DNA of 64,000 nt, taken from positions 1 to 64,000 of the forward strand of contig NZ_PSYW01000003.1 in assembly GCF_003383095.1 (NCBI RefSeq). Direction: 5' to 3'. The number at the start of each line of letters is the position of its first letter. The first letter of the stretch is position 1. Source of the DNA: Haloferax sp. Atlit-12N (lineage in GTDB: Archaea; Halobacteriota; Halobacteria; Halobacteriales; Haloferacaceae). The notes below the pieces were generated by a model. That model saw only the letters and a list, made by a program, of their open reading frames with translations. It ran no database searches and was not told the DNA's origin. The position numbers and the translations under genes were made by a program. This document shows positions 15,801 to 24,055 of this stretch, one piece after another.

Positions 15801-18105
15801 GGCCGCGCTCGGCGCGCTGACGCACTCCTCGGCCGGTGTCAGGCTCACCGCGCTCCGCGTTCTCCCGTCGACGACGGACACGCGGGAGGCAATTCTCGAC
15901 AACGGCCTCCTCAACGACGAGGACGGCCGAGTCGCCATGTGGGCGCTCGTCGCGCTCGCGCAGACGCCGTCCGACGACGCGTCCGGCGAGGCGGTCTACC
16001 AGATGATTAGCGACGAATCGAACTACCGGGACACGGTTCTCGTGGACGCGGCGTCGCTCGCCGGCGCGACCCACGCCGACGGCTTCATCCCGGCGTACGA
16101 GGCCAACGAGGACACGAGCGACGGCGGGAACGACGACGACGAACTGCCGAACCTCATGGAAAACCCCTCGTTCGAGACGCCCGCTGGCGGCGATACCGGC
16201 GGCGACTCCGACCCGATACCCGTCGGCTGGTCGAACACGGGGTACACCGGTTCACCCGAATTCACGTACGCCGAGACGGGCTACGAGGGCGACCGGAGCG
16301 TCCAGGTATCGTCCACCGAGGGCGCGGACGCCTCGTGGAACACGACGGTCGCGGTCGACCCGAACACCGAGTACACTCTCTCCGCGTACGTCAGGACCGA
16401 GAGCGTCCAACTCGTGGACGGAAGCGGCTTCGGCGAGGGTCCGCTCGGCGCGACCGTCAGCGTCGAGCAGATAGCGAACACGGACTCGGGAACCCAGTGG
16501 GACACGATTCCGGCCGGACTGACCGGCACCAACGACTGGACCGAGGTGAGCACCACCATCAACAGCGGCGACCTCGAAGAACTCCAGATTAACTGCCTGT
16601 TCGGCGGCTACGGCGAGGTGACCGGCACGGCGTGGTACGACAGCGTCTCGCTGACTGACCCCGACGGCAACGACGTGCTCTCGAACGGCTCGTTCGAGGA
16701 GAGCACCGGCAGCAGCGACCCCGCCATGCCCGCCGACTGGTCGACGAACACGTTCGCGGGGACGGCGCAGTACACCTACGCGGACACCGGTCAAGACGGC
16801 AGTCAGAGCGTCCAAATCACGTCTTCGGAGGGCGCGGACGCGGTCTGGCTCGCCGACGGCATCTCGGTCCAGCCCGAGACGGAGTACACCCTCAGCGGCT
16901 GGATAAAGACCGAGAACGTCCAGACGAGCGATTCGGCACGCGGCGCGCTGTTCAACGTCCACACGACGGACTTCGAGACGGACCCGCTGACCGGCACCAA
17001 CGACTGGACGGAGGTGAGCACCACGTTCACGACCGGTGCCGACACCACGACGGTCCAGATCAACTGCCTGTTCGGCGGCTACGGCACGGCAACCGGGACG
17101 GCGTGGTTCGACAACGTCTCGCTGACCGACCCCGACGGGAACAACGTCCTGCCGAACGCCTCGTTCGAGGAGGGCGCGAGCACCGACTCGTCGTCGGACC
17201 CCGAGAGCCCGGCGAACTGGGAGGGAATCACCTACGGCGGGTCGGCCGAGTTCACCTACACCTCGGACGTGGCGCGGACGGGCGATTACAGCGTCCGCGT
17301 CGACTCCACGGAGGGCGCGGACGCGTCGTGGACGCAGTACCGCGACGACCTCGAACCGAACTCCGAGTACCGCTTCCGCGCGTGGGTCAGGACCTCGGAC
17401 GACTTCAGCAACTCCGAGGACGGCTTCGGCGAAATCGGCAGTTCCTACGGCGTCACCATCAACGTCCACGGCCTCGGACAGGGTTCCGTCACGGACTACT
17501 ACACGGAGCCCGTCGAGGACTGGCAACTGCTGGAGACGACGTTCTCGACCGGCGCGTCGCCCGGCCAGTTCCAGCTCAACCTACTGTTCGGCGGCTGGGG
17601 CAACGCCACCGGCACCGTCTGGTTCGACGACACCGAACTGAAGCGCGTCGGCGGCTCCGGCAACGGGCTGGAACTCGTCTACGACCGCGTCACCGCGCAC
17701 GTCGAGGCGACCGGCGGCGGCGGCGACGACGGTGGTAGCGACGACGGCGGCAGCGACGCCATCCCCTCGGGCTCGACCATCGAACTGGAAGCCGGGAGTA
17801 ACGAGGGTTGGACCGGCGTCTCGCCGTCCGGCATCGCGGACGCGACTGACCCGACGCTGACTCTCGAAGCCGGCGGCGAGTACACGGTCACGTGGACGAA
17901 CCGCAACGGTGCGCCTCACAACTTCGAAATCGTCAACGGCGACGACTCCGTCGTGAACGACATCTCCACGTCGTACCTCGCGACGCAGGGCGAGTCACAG
18001 AGCGTCACGTTCACCGTCACCGACGCGATGGCGGAGTACGTCTGTCGCGCCCACAGCTTCCGGATGCGCGGCACCATCGAAATCGTGAGTTCGGGAGGTA
18101 ACTAA
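12886..18105 (+). CDS. Giant secreted ThuA-dehydrogenase-HEAT-CBM-blue copper protein
   Basis: The 1739-residue protein opens with a Tat signal (RRNFMKVSG, cleavage near VAQA). In order: a dockerin-like helix pair (about 79-109); a degenerate cupredoxin (about 112-210); a ThuA/glutamine-amidotransferase-like domain (about 218-438); a propeller of the membrane-bound dehydrogenase type known from Planctomycetes/Verrucomicrobia (about 520-885, with EDTDGDGQADEF repeats); HEAT-like helices (about 905-1065); three carbohydrate-binding modules (from about 1087, 1262 and 1420, each with a form of NPSFE at the start and INCLFGGYG near the end); and a C-terminal plastocyanin-like domain with intact ligands His1678, Cys1720, His1723 and Met1727. 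It is likely an extracellular sugar or polyol oxidoreductase that passes electrons to copper. The carbohydrate substrate is unknown. Confidence 0.85.
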   Translation: MTHDDDTTRESNPDDGDSKGLNINRRNFMKVSGVGAANFLGASGVAQAKQLTTDDTIRLVATEGDVLAAYTNEESVIEGSGLADAISDWRQGGLTTDSLLKGINSWRNGTEIETSADSFSWVATAPSEMEDTTNPTLVMHEGEEYEIELSNVMDEDVTFVLADPTGEEMQSFSTMQASGGSETISFTAESSMAMYYAEEHPEQMRGSVEITPPPAEDNISVLMMGGPQGGSHNAPARQVQLTEYMLNRGIEVQYTDRLEDLEPDVLHRYDAWIMMDNRGANYGQELTAEQEESIVEFVENGGGFIPIHSASACFTESDAYMNLVGGEFADHNFGEMTTSFAQPSHPILSNLDPITVQDETYRHMNLNDDINVLAHGQFPDGDSIPEYDEGRDQGEPWSWTRTQGDGRVFYTAWGHGRAPWATDGFKALIENAIRWVTKNEDTIADDTKVLNDLEFIDADIPYYPPPEGSLLTPEVPEEVGSGTSWNKMQRALNPSETVRRTITPEGFDLKPFVTETDLPDDAKGNILDAKFDEQGRVWLSVTRDYPNELGQGRDKIVVCEDTDGDGQADEFTIFADGLSVPPSMVVVDDGVVVADLDDPDESGKLVHLVDTDGDGQADERNVLFSGYGNGDTHAGPNELVHGLDNWIWGQVGYSGFSGTIAGEERNFTSSVYRFKLEDGSVTDFEIVGALPGNQAGLGFTEEGLAFGSAATAGRPSNYFAIPHQYYDLIEGTGPNDFGAASDTNRFLPVTDRVRQVDLHGGYTAATGHTIYTAREYPEKYWNNTGFVGGGTGHLLGTFFLSQDGAGYNTHYAHNIAGGTDAWFAPSYSSVGPDGMLWFIDWYNYIYQHNPTPGGFENGPGNAYMTEVRDHATARLFRVVYGDDDSYEPTDLTDASVSELVDTLSSSNMFWRRTAQRLLVERNETGALSSLVDLVTTETLDETGLDPAAIHALWTMHGLGALDADTGNSTAIQAALGALTHSSAGVRLTALRVLPSTTDTREAILDNGLLNDEDGRVAMWALVALAQTPSDDASGEAVYQMISDESNYRDTVLVDAASLAGATHADGFIPAYEANEDTSDGGNDDDELPNLMENPSFETPAGGDTGGDSDPIPVGWSNTGYTGSPEFTYAETGYEGDRSVQVSSTEGADASWNTTVAVDPNTEYTLSAYVRTESVQLVDGSGFGEGPLGATVSVEQIANTDSGTQWDTIPAGLTGTNDWTEVSTTINSGDLEELQINCLFGGYGEVTGTAWYDSVSLTDPDGNDVLSNGSFEESTGSSDPAMPADWSTNTFAGTAQYTYADTGQDGSQSVQITSSEGADAVWLADGISVQPETEYTLSGWIKTENVQTSDSARGALFNVHTTDFETDPLTGTNDWTEVSTTFTTGADTTTVQINCLFGGYGTATGTAWFDNVSLTDPDGNNVLPNASFEEGASTDSSSDPESPANWEGITYGGSAEFTYTSDVARTGDYSVRVDSTEGADASWTQYRDDLEPNSEYRFRAWVRTSDDFSNSEDGFGEIGSSYGVTINVHGLGQGSVTDYYTEPVEDWQLLETTFSTGASPGQFQLNLLFGGWGNATGTVWFDDTELKRVGGSGNGLELVYDRVTAHVEATGGGGDDGGSDDGGSDAIPSGSTIELEAGSNEGWTGVSPSGIADATDPTLTLEAGGEYTVTWTNRNGAPHNFEIVNGDDSVVNDISTSYLATQGESQSVTFTVTDAMAEYVCRAHSFRMRGTIEIVSSGGN

Positions 18106-18224
18106 GCGGGCGAGACGCGTTCCGACTGCGGTCTGTGGCGGCTTTTCTTTCGTATCGTACTCTCGAACTCGAACCGAGCGACGCGGAAAATCAGTACTTC
18201 GAGCGCGTCGCGGCGGTGCCGGAC

Positions 18225-19625
18225 CTACACCTGTGGGCCGGCGAACAGCGACGGGCGCTCGAACGCGAGCGACACGTCCTCTGCGATGCCGAGCAGGTCC
18301 GCAACCGTCGGCGCGAACCGCCGCGAATCAACGACGCCGCCGGACGAGCCGTCGGGTGACGCCGGCCCGCCGAAGCCGTAGAAGCCGCGCGTCTCGGGGT
18401 CGATGCGGCCGTGCGACCCCGACACCTTGGTCGGGTCGAGCGCCACGAGTCCCTCGTCGCCGAGGAACAGTTCGCACGGGTCGAAGCCGGGCTTGGCGTG
18501 GATATCCATCTCCGTCGCGTACGACGGCGCGTCGGCGTCATCGGTCCACCAGTAGTACTGGAACCACGCGTCCGCGTCCGCCACGACGACGAGGTCGCCG
18601 GCGTTCGGGTGGTTCGCACCGCCCCGCGCCTCGCCTTCGACCACGTCGTCGACGCCGGGAAGCGATTCGAGAGCCTCCCGGGCGGCCGCCGGCCGGTCGG
18701 TGTACACGTGCGCGATTTGGTGGTCGACCATCGCGAACGCCGACGACGCGGCGATGTCCACCGCCTCGCCGCCCTCGCCGTCGTCGCGCACCGAGAGCAG
18801 GCCCGCGTCGCGGAGCTCCCGGTTCGGAAACACGGGGGTATCGACCGCGTTGAAGCCGTACTCGTTGACGACGCCGACCGCCGTCTCGGACCAGCGAGGC
18901 GTCGATTTGAGCCAGTCGAGGAACTCCCCGACGAGGTCGTCGACGACGCCGACGGCCTCCCGGAGTTCCGGCGAGTCGGGGCCGTGCCGTTGCGCGTCGT
19001 AATCGAGATGCGGCACGTACACCCACAGCAGGTCCGGGTCGTACCGCGCTATCGACTCTCGTGCGGCCGCGAGAATCCACTCGCTGCTCCGCTCGTCGGC
19101 GACCGGCCCCCAGTAGTTGTGCAGCGGGAAGTGTCCGTACTCCTCGCGGAGGGCGTCGTAGAAGCCGTCGGGGTTCGTCCAGCAGTCCATCTCGATGAGG
19201 TTGTTGTCCTCGTCTTCGATGGGCGACGGCGTGACGGCCACGTCCGCGCTCGTGCCGATGAGGTGTTGGAAGAACAGCGCGCCCGTCGTGAGGCCCGCCT
19301 CGTCGCTCGCGGCCTCCCACAGCCGGGTTCGCGTTCCTCGGTCGCGCTCCCAGAACTCGGCGACCTGTCGCTCGCGGTCGAACTCGCCGCTGGACACGTC
19401 GCCGTGGGCCGCGGGTGACTGCCCGGTCGAGAGCGTCGTCTGTGCGGGCACCGTGACGCTCGGAAACGGCGGTTCGAGCGGCCCACACGGCTTTCCAGCC
19501 AGCAAGTCGGCGATGTTCGGTGCCAGTTCCTCGTCGAGATGCTCCTCTTGGAGTCCGACGATATCGAGGACGACGACGCGCCCGGCACCGGCCGCGGCCG
19601 CGTCCGAGGGTCTGCGAGCCGTCAC
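18225..19625 (-). CDS. eboF: EboF-like alkaline phosphatase/phosphodiesterase family protein
   Basis: The 466-residue enzyme belongs to the nucleotide pyrophosphatase/alkaline phosphatase family. It shows VVVLDIVGL with the metal Asp near the N-terminus, PSVTVPAQTTLSTG with the nucleophile Thr, VYVPHLDYDAQRHGPDSP, and a closing ADHQIAHVYT-like His cluster. The stretch FPLHNYWGPVADERSSEWI resembles the FPLFDFWGP region of bacterial EboF. The frame is open far upstream, but GTG at 19625 follows GGAGGGAAC and forms a 4-bp GTGA overlap with the stop of the inositol-phosphate synthase gene. It probably dephosphorylates or cleaves a phosphodiester of the cyclitol product. The bacterial Ebo pathway is linked to export of a precursor to the periplasm. 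Confidence 0.85.
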   Translation of the reverse strand: MTARRPSDAAAAGAGRVVVLDIVGLQEEHLDEELAPNIADLLAGKPCGPLEPPFPSVTVPAQTTLSTGQSPAAHGDVSSGEFDRERQVAEFWERDRGTRTRLWEAASDEAGLTTGALFFQHLIGTSADVAVTPSPIEDEDNNLIEMDCWTNPDGFYDALREEYGHFPLHNYWGPVADERSSEWILAAARESIARYDPDLLWVYVPHLDYDAQRHGPDSPELREAVGVVDDLVGEFLDWLKSTPRWSETAVGVVNEYGFNAVDTPVFPNRELRDAGLLSVRDDGEGGEAVDIAASSAFAMVDHQIAHVYTDRPAAAREALESLPGVDDVVEGEARGGANHPNAGDLVVVADADAWFQYYWWTDDADAPSYATEMDIHAKPGFDPCELFLGDEGLVALDPTKVSGSHGRIDPETRGFYGFGGPASPDGSSGGVVDSRRFAPTVADLLGIAEDVSLAFERPSLFAGPQV

Positions 19626-20818
19626 GTTCCCTCCGCGTGGCGCTCCGCGTAGTCGTAGAGGAGACGGAACTGCTCGGACAGTTCGTGACGGTCCACGCCC
19701 TCGGGCGACTTGAAGAAGGACGCGAGCTGCGGCATCGTCCCGCCCTCGCCGCGCTCGTCGGCGAAGGCGGCCAGCCGGACCATGTCGAGGACGAGCGGGG
19801 CGGCGAGCGCCGAATCGGCCCCCTCCCACGTGAACTGCATCTTCATCTTCGTCCCGAGGAAGCCCTCGAAGTGGACGTGGTCCCACGCGGTCTTCCAGTC
19901 GCCGAGCGACGGCGTGTAGTCGATGCGGACGGCGTTGTGGGTCTCGTAGCCGAGGATGTCGTCCAGCAGGCTGCCCTTGCTCTCTATCTTCCCCGCCTTG
20001 TTCGCGTCGTCTTCGAGGACCAGACCGTCGCTGTTTCCGAGGATGTTGTGGCCCTCCCACGAGAGGACGTGCAGGTTCCGTCCCGCGAACATCGGCCCGA
20101 GCGCGGACTTCATCAGCGTCTCGCCGGTCTTCCCGTCGCGGCCCATGTGCGGCACTTCGTTTCGCTCTGCGAGTTCGCGGAGGCCACCGAGCGAGGAGCC
20201 GGTGCTGGGGGTGAAGTTGATGTACGGGTGGCCGTCGAGGAGCGCCGCGTACGCGTACAGGGAACTTGCGGGAAGGTTCGGGTCGTCCCGCTCGACCGCC
20301 GCCTCGAACGCCTCCAGCGTCTCGTAGTCGCCGGGCGTCGGAATCGGCGGCTCGGTCGACGCGGCGTTCACGACGACCAGTCGGTCGACGTCCTGCGAGT
20401 CGGCGAAGGCGGCGTAGTCGGCCCGTATCTCCTCGACGATGTCGGCGACCGACACGTCGTCGCTCGCCGTCTCCGAGGACATTCCCTCGACCGCCTCGCC
20501 GCACCGGCGCGCGGTTCCGAGTTCGACGCGCTCGTCGATTTCGCGCAGGTCGTCGCGGACCGCGTCGAGGGTGTCGGGTGCCACGACGCCGCCGTGGCCC
20601 GCCATCTCCTCGGCGGTCTCCTCGATTCGCTGAGAACGGATGTCGTGACCCCCGAACACGAGGTCGCCGACGGCGGGCAGGTCGAGCGCGGCCACCGGTT
20701 CGCGGGCCGTCACCATCCCGGTCGTGTCCGCGACGCCGCGGGCGATTGCGCGCGCGCCGGTCATCGAGACGCTCGCGACGTTACCTCTGGCTCCGATTAT
20801 CCAAACTCCGACTGTCAT
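19622..20818 (-). CDS. ino1: Inositol-3-phosphate synthase (myo-inositol-1-phosphate synthase family)
   Basis: The 398-residue enzyme has the NAD-binding start WIIGARGNVAS (residues 6-16) and family motifs VVNAASTEP, YINFTPSTGSSLGG, GRDGKTGETLMKSALGPMFA and SWEGHNILGNSDG. These enzymes convert glucose 6-phosphate to inositol phosphate in the cytoplasm by an NAD-dependent oxidation, cyclisation and reduction. The next gene, coupled by a 4-bp overlap, encodes an EboF-like phosphatase. In bacterial ebo operons this position is taken by EboD, a dehydroquinate-synthase-like cyclase, so a different cyclitol source is inferred. A palindrome CAATCATGATTG at 20859-20870 lies in its promoter region. 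Confidence 0.9.
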   Translation of the reverse strand: MTVGVWIIGARGNVASVSMTGARAIARGVADTTGMVTAREPVAALDLPAVGDLVFGGHDIRSQRIEETAEEMAGHGGVVAPDTLDAVRDDLREIDERVELGTARRCGEAVEGMSSETASDDVSVADIVEEIRADYAAFADSQDVDRLVVVNAASTEPPIPTPGDYETLEAFEAAVERDDPNLPASSLYAYAALLDGHPYINFTPSTGSSLGGLRELAERNEVPHMGRDGKTGETLMKSALGPMFAGRNLHVLSWEGHNILGNSDGLVLEDDANKAGKIESKGSLLDDILGYETHNAVRIDYTPSLGDWKTAWDHVHFEGFLGTKMKMQFTWEGADSALAAPLVLDMVRLAAFADERGEGGTMPQLASFFKSPEGVDRHELSEQFRLLYDYAERHAEGT

Positions 20819-20899
20819 CGACTCACGATTGCGGTGGCCGATACATAACCTTGTCCGTCAATCATGATTGTTTCCGCGTCGGTGCCGGCGGGCGACCGC

Positions 20900-21109
20900 T
20901 CACCAGTCGAGGGAGGTGTCGTCGTCCCGCCTGTCGAGTTGGTCGCCGTGTTTGCTGAAATCGAGGTTCCGGTCGAGGACCGTCTCCTCGGGGTGTCGCC
21001 ACGTCTCGTCGCAGTCGACGCAGCGCCACTCCTCGTAGGGGCGGCCGTCCTCGGGAGTGACGCGGTTCGATTCTATCGGCTCGCCGCAGAACGGACAGTG
21101 TTCAGGCAT
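20900..21109 (-). CDS. Small double-CxxC zinc-ribbon protein
   Basis: The 69-residue protein reads MPEHCPFCGEP at its start and has Cys5, Cys8, Cys30 and Cys33 in two CxxC pairs, with WRCVDCDETW around the second. This is a zinc ribbon as in many small haloarchaeal proteins of unknown role. ATG 21109 puts the first knuckle at residue 5. An in-frame extension upstream would have a basic, shadow-like composition. It lies 81 bp upstream of the inositol-phosphate synthase gene on the same strand and diverges from the EboB gene. Confidence 0.7.
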   Translation of the reverse strand: MPEHCPFCGEPIESNRVTPEDGRPYEEWRCVDCDETWRHPEETVLDRNLDFSKHGDQLDRRDDDTSLDW

Positions 21110-21230
21110 GCGACTACGGGGTCTGCGCGGACGAGTAAATAGCTGTCTCCGCCGTCGCTCGCGGTCGCTTTGCCCGGTCGCTTCGCCCGGTCGTTGCGCC
21201 CTCGTCCCGCGGCCGTCACCGAATCCACCG

Positions 21231-21260
21231 AAACAATGATTAACTACCATCAGAGAGGTA
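21231..21260 (+). promoter_or_regulatory. Promoter and ribosome binding site of the EboB operon
   Basis: AAACAATGATTAAC at 21231-21244 resembles a haloarchaeal BRE-TATA element. GAGAGGTAGG at 21253-21262 gives a Shine-Dalgarno match a few bases before the ATG at 21267. Similar AAACAATnATT sequence occurs before the second TIM-barrel gene (24012-24022). Confidence 0.45.
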
Positions 21261-21266
21261 GGTCAC

Positions 21267-22073
21267 ATGTCGATACCAATTATCGACCCGCACATGCACA
21301 TGGTGTCTCGCTCGACGAGCGACTACGAGCGCGCCCGGCTCGCGGGCGTGGAATGCTGCGTCGAACCCGCGTTCTGGAGCGGGACGGACAAGCAGCACGC
21401 GGCGTCGTTCTTCGACTACTTCGAGCAGATAATCGAGTTCGAGACCGACCGGGCCGAACGGGCGGCGGGCATCGACCACTACGTCACCGTCGGCCTCGAA
21501 CCGAAGGAAGCGAACTACCCCGAGATGGCGGAGGCCGTGATGGACGGCCTCCCCGAGTATCTCGACCGCGAGCACGTCGTCGGACTCGGCGAAATCGGGC
21601 TCGACCAGGGGACCGAAGCCGAGGAGTACGCGTTCAGACGCCAACTCAGGATGGCCGAGGAGCGCGAACTACCGGTCATCATCCACACCCCGCACACCCA
21701 GAAGCCAGAGGGGACCGAGCGACTCGTGGAGATGATTCAGGGCGAAGACGTGACCGAGGAGCGAATCGTCATCGACCACAACACCGAGAACACGGTCGAC
21801 ATCTCGCTGCAGACCGACTGTTGGCTCGGCTTCACGCTCTATCCCGGAAAGATAGACGCCGAGACGACCATCGACATCCTCGAGGAGTACGGCACCGACA
21901 AGATGCTGCTCAACAGCGCCGCCGACTGGGACCCCTCCGACCCGCTTGCGGTCCCGAAAGCCCGAGACAAGATGCTCGACCGCGGCTGGGACCGAGACGA
22001 GGTCCGGAAGGTCGTCTACGACAACCCCCGGGAGTTCTTCGGCCAGTCGCCGAACTTCCACTACGAGGTGTGA
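21267..22073 (+). CDS. eboB: EboB-like TatD-family metal hydrolase
   Basis: The 268-residue amidohydrolase-fold protein has the metal pair DPHMH (residues 7-11), GLGEIGLDQ with the bridging Glu, VIIHTPHTQK and VIDHNTENT. The opening DPHMHMVSRSTSDYE, the VEPAFWSG stretch, VTVGLEPKEANYPEMAE and LLNSAADWDPSDPLAVPK are close to the wording of bacterial EboB rather than generic TatD nucleases. Bacterial EboB is a cytoplasmic member of the ebo pathway with unknown reaction. The gene starts the operon and is separated by three bases from the next one. Confidence 0.88.
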   Translation: MSIPIIDPHMHMVSRSTSDYERARLAGVECCVEPAFWSGTDKQHAASFFDYFEQIIEFETDRAERAAGIDHYVTVGLEPKEANYPEMAEAVMDGLPEYLDREHVVGLGEIGLDQGTEAEEYAFRRQLRMAEERELPVIIHTPHTQKPEGTERLVEMIQGEDVTEERIVIDHNTENTVDISLQTDCWLGFTLYPGKIDAETTIDILEEYGTDKMLLNSAADWDPSDPLAVPKARDKMLDRGWDRDEVRKVVYDNPREFFGQSPNFHYEV

Positions 22074-22076
22074 CCG

Positions 22077-22952
22077 ATGGAGTTCGGCTTCTCGATGAAC
22101 GCGTTCCGACAGCGAACCCTCACCGAAGGCGTCGAGGCGATAGCCGACGCCGGCTACGACGGCGTCGAAATCCTGCTCGACGACCCGCACCTGTTTCCGG
22201 GGACGGCCGACGGCGACGACTTCGAACGCGTTCGGACGCTCCTCGACGACTGCGGCATCGAAGTCAGCAACTGTAACGCGTTCATGCTCAGCGCCATCGA
22301 GCCCTCCGCGGAGAGCCGGGCGGCGACGTTCAACCGCGACACCGAGGCGTTTCACCACCCCTCGTTCGTCGAACTCGCCGCCGAGGACCGGCAGGCGCGG
22401 GTCGAGCACACGAAACACGCGCTCGCCACGGCGGCCGCGCTCGGTTCCGAGAGCATCTCGATTCCGCCGGGCGGACCCGTCCCGGAGCGCATGTCACGGG
22501 CGGACGCGCTCGACGCGTTCATCTGGGGGCTCCGCGAGGTCGCCGACGTCGCGGAGACGCTCGGCGTCGACGTGCTGGTCGAACCCGAACCCCACCTGCT
22601 CATCGAGACCTCCGAGGACTTCCTCGACCTCGTGGACCGCGTGGACTCGCCCCGCATCGGCTGTAACTTCGACGCGGGACACTTCTATTCGGTCGGCGAG
22701 GACCCGGTCGAACTGGTGGAGACGCTCGCGCCCCACACACCGCACTACCACCTCGAAGACATCCCGGGGGACAGAACGCACGAACACACCCAACTCGGCG
22801 AGGGGGCGATGGACATCGACGGCTTCCTCGAAGCGGTCGAGGCGACCGGCTACGACGGCTACGTCACGGTCGAACTGTACCCCTATCAGGAGACCGCGGC
22901 GGAGACGGCCCGAACCGCGATGGAGTACCTCGAAGCCCATGGGTGGGCCTGA
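22077..22952 (+). CDS. EboE-like xylose-isomerase-type TIM-barrel protein
   Basis: The 291-residue protein belongs to the AP-endonuclease-2/xylose-isomerase-like TIM barrels (PF01261). Likely metal ligands are the Glu in LVEPEPH, the Asp and His in NFDAGHF, the His in HLEDI and the Glu in VELYPY. Family enzymes isomerise, epimerise or dehydrate sugars and inosose (IolE, IolI). In ebo operons such a barrel is EboE. Its N-terminus (FSMNAFRQRT) and core (YDGVEILLDDPHLF) match the paralogue at 24047-24898 closely. It sits between the EboB and EboC genes, 3 bp after the first. Confidence 0.85.
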   Translation: MEFGFSMNAFRQRTLTEGVEAIADAGYDGVEILLDDPHLFPGTADGDDFERVRTLLDDCGIEVSNCNAFMLSAIEPSAESRAATFNRDTEAFHHPSFVELAAEDRQARVEHTKHALATAAALGSESISIPPGGPVPERMSRADALDAFIWGLREVADVAETLGVDVLVEPEPHLLIETSEDFLDLVDRVDSPRIGCNFDAGHFYSVGEDPVELVETLAPHTPHYHLEDIPGDRTHEHTQLGEGAMDIDGFLEAVEATGYDGYVTVELYPYQETAAETARTAMEYLEAHGWA

Positions 22953-22997
22953 CCGCCTCGCTCGGACGCGAGCACCCGACCCAGCGATCGACCGACG

Positions 22998-23951
22998 ATG
23001 AACCGAACGAACGCGACACCCTCGACCGGCGGCCTTCGACGCTCGCTCGCGAGCCTCGCCAGACTCGTCCGCGTCCCGAACCTGTTCACCACGCCGCCTG
23101 ACGTCATCCTCGGAGCGGTGTTGGTCAGCGGCGGCCGCCCGTCGGTTCCGCTCTCGTCGCTCGCCGGCGTCGCGCTCGCCTCGGTGCTGCTGTACGCGGC
23201 GGGCACGACGCTCAACGACTACACCGACGCCGACGAGGACGCACAGCACCGTCCGGAGCGCCCGATTCCGTCTGGAGACGTGTCGCGCACGCGAGCTCGG
23301 AACCTCGGCGTCGCGCTCCTCTGTGCCGGCGTCGTCGTCGCCGCAGCCGCCGGGGGACCGTCCACCGGCATCGTCGCCGCCGTCCTCGGCCTACTCGTCG
23401 CGCTCTACGACGGCGTGCTCAAGGGTACGTCCCTCGGGTTCGCGGCGATGGGTGGCTGTCGGGGGGCGAACGTCGCCCTCGGCATGGCAGTCGTCGTAGG
23501 GTCGCCCTCGGCTCCGACACCCCCGACGTGGGTGTTCCTCGTGCCGGTCGTCGTCGCGCTCTACATCGCCGGCGTCACGTACATGGCCGAGTCGGAGACC
23601 GGCGCGGGCGACTCGGGAGCGGTGCTGGTCGGAATGGCCGGCGTGGGGCTCGCCGTTGGGTCGGTGGTCGTGGTCGCCACGGCGGTCGGCATCGACCCAA
23701 GCGACCCCGCGACGCTCGCCGTGGCTGGCGGACTACTCGTCTGGTTCGCGGCGTGGACCGGCCGTGACCTCCTGACCGCCTACGCCGACCCCCGTCCGGG
23801 AACTATCGGCCCCGCGGTCGGCACGTGCGTCCTCGCGCTCGTCGTGTTGAACGCGGCGGTCGCCGGGCTGCTGAGCCCCGCATGGGGTATTGTCGCGGCG
23901 GCGTTCGTCGTCCCCGCAGTCGGCCTCTCGTCGGCGTTCGACGTGTCGTGA
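22998..23951 (+). CDS. eboC: UbiA-family prenyltransferase, EboC-like
   Basis: The 317-residue membrane protein has about nine hydrophobic helices. The first Asp-rich motif is NDYTDADED and is followed by RPERPIPSGDVSR. The second half has LYDGVLKGTS and MGGCRGANVALGMAV. The GxCRGxNxxLGM wording is characteristic of EboC among UbiA proteins. The family transfers a prenyl chain from a prenyl diphosphate to an acceptor at the membrane. Here the acceptor could be the cyclitol made by the inositol-phosphate synthase. Only 45 bp separate it from the TIM-barrel gene before it. Confidence 0.88.
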   Translation: MNRTNATPSTGGLRRSLASLARLVRVPNLFTTPPDVILGAVLVSGGRPSVPLSSLAGVALASVLLYAAGTTLNDYTDADEDAQHRPERPIPSGDVSRTRARNLGVALLCAGVVVAAAAGGPSTGIVAAVLGLLVALYDGVLKGTSLGFAAMGGCRGANVALGMAVVVGSPSAPTPPTWVFLVPVVVALYIAGVTYMAESETGAGDSGAVLVGMAGVGLAVGSVVVVATAVGIDPSDPATLAVAGGLLVWFAAWTGRDLLTAYADPRPGTIGPAVGTCVLALVVLNAAVAGLLSPAWGIVAAAFVVPAVGLSSAFDVS

Positions 23952-24032
23952 CCGGCGGGTCGTCTCAACGACTCAGTCCACGTTTTTCTGCCCCGAACGA
24001 TTGGCAGTACCAAAACAATTATTCATGTGTGA

Positions 24033-24055
24033 CTGTACCACGACATATGGTACAG
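24033..24055 (+). promoter_or_regulatory. Inverted repeat covering the start codon of the second TIM-barrel gene
   Basis: CTGTACC at 24033-24039 and GGTACAG at 24049-24055 form 7-bp arms around nine bases. The ATG at 24047 lies in the right part. It could be an operator over the transcription start or an RNA hairpin masking initiation. AAAACAATTATTCA at 24012-24025 is the likely core promoter. Confidence 0.5.
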
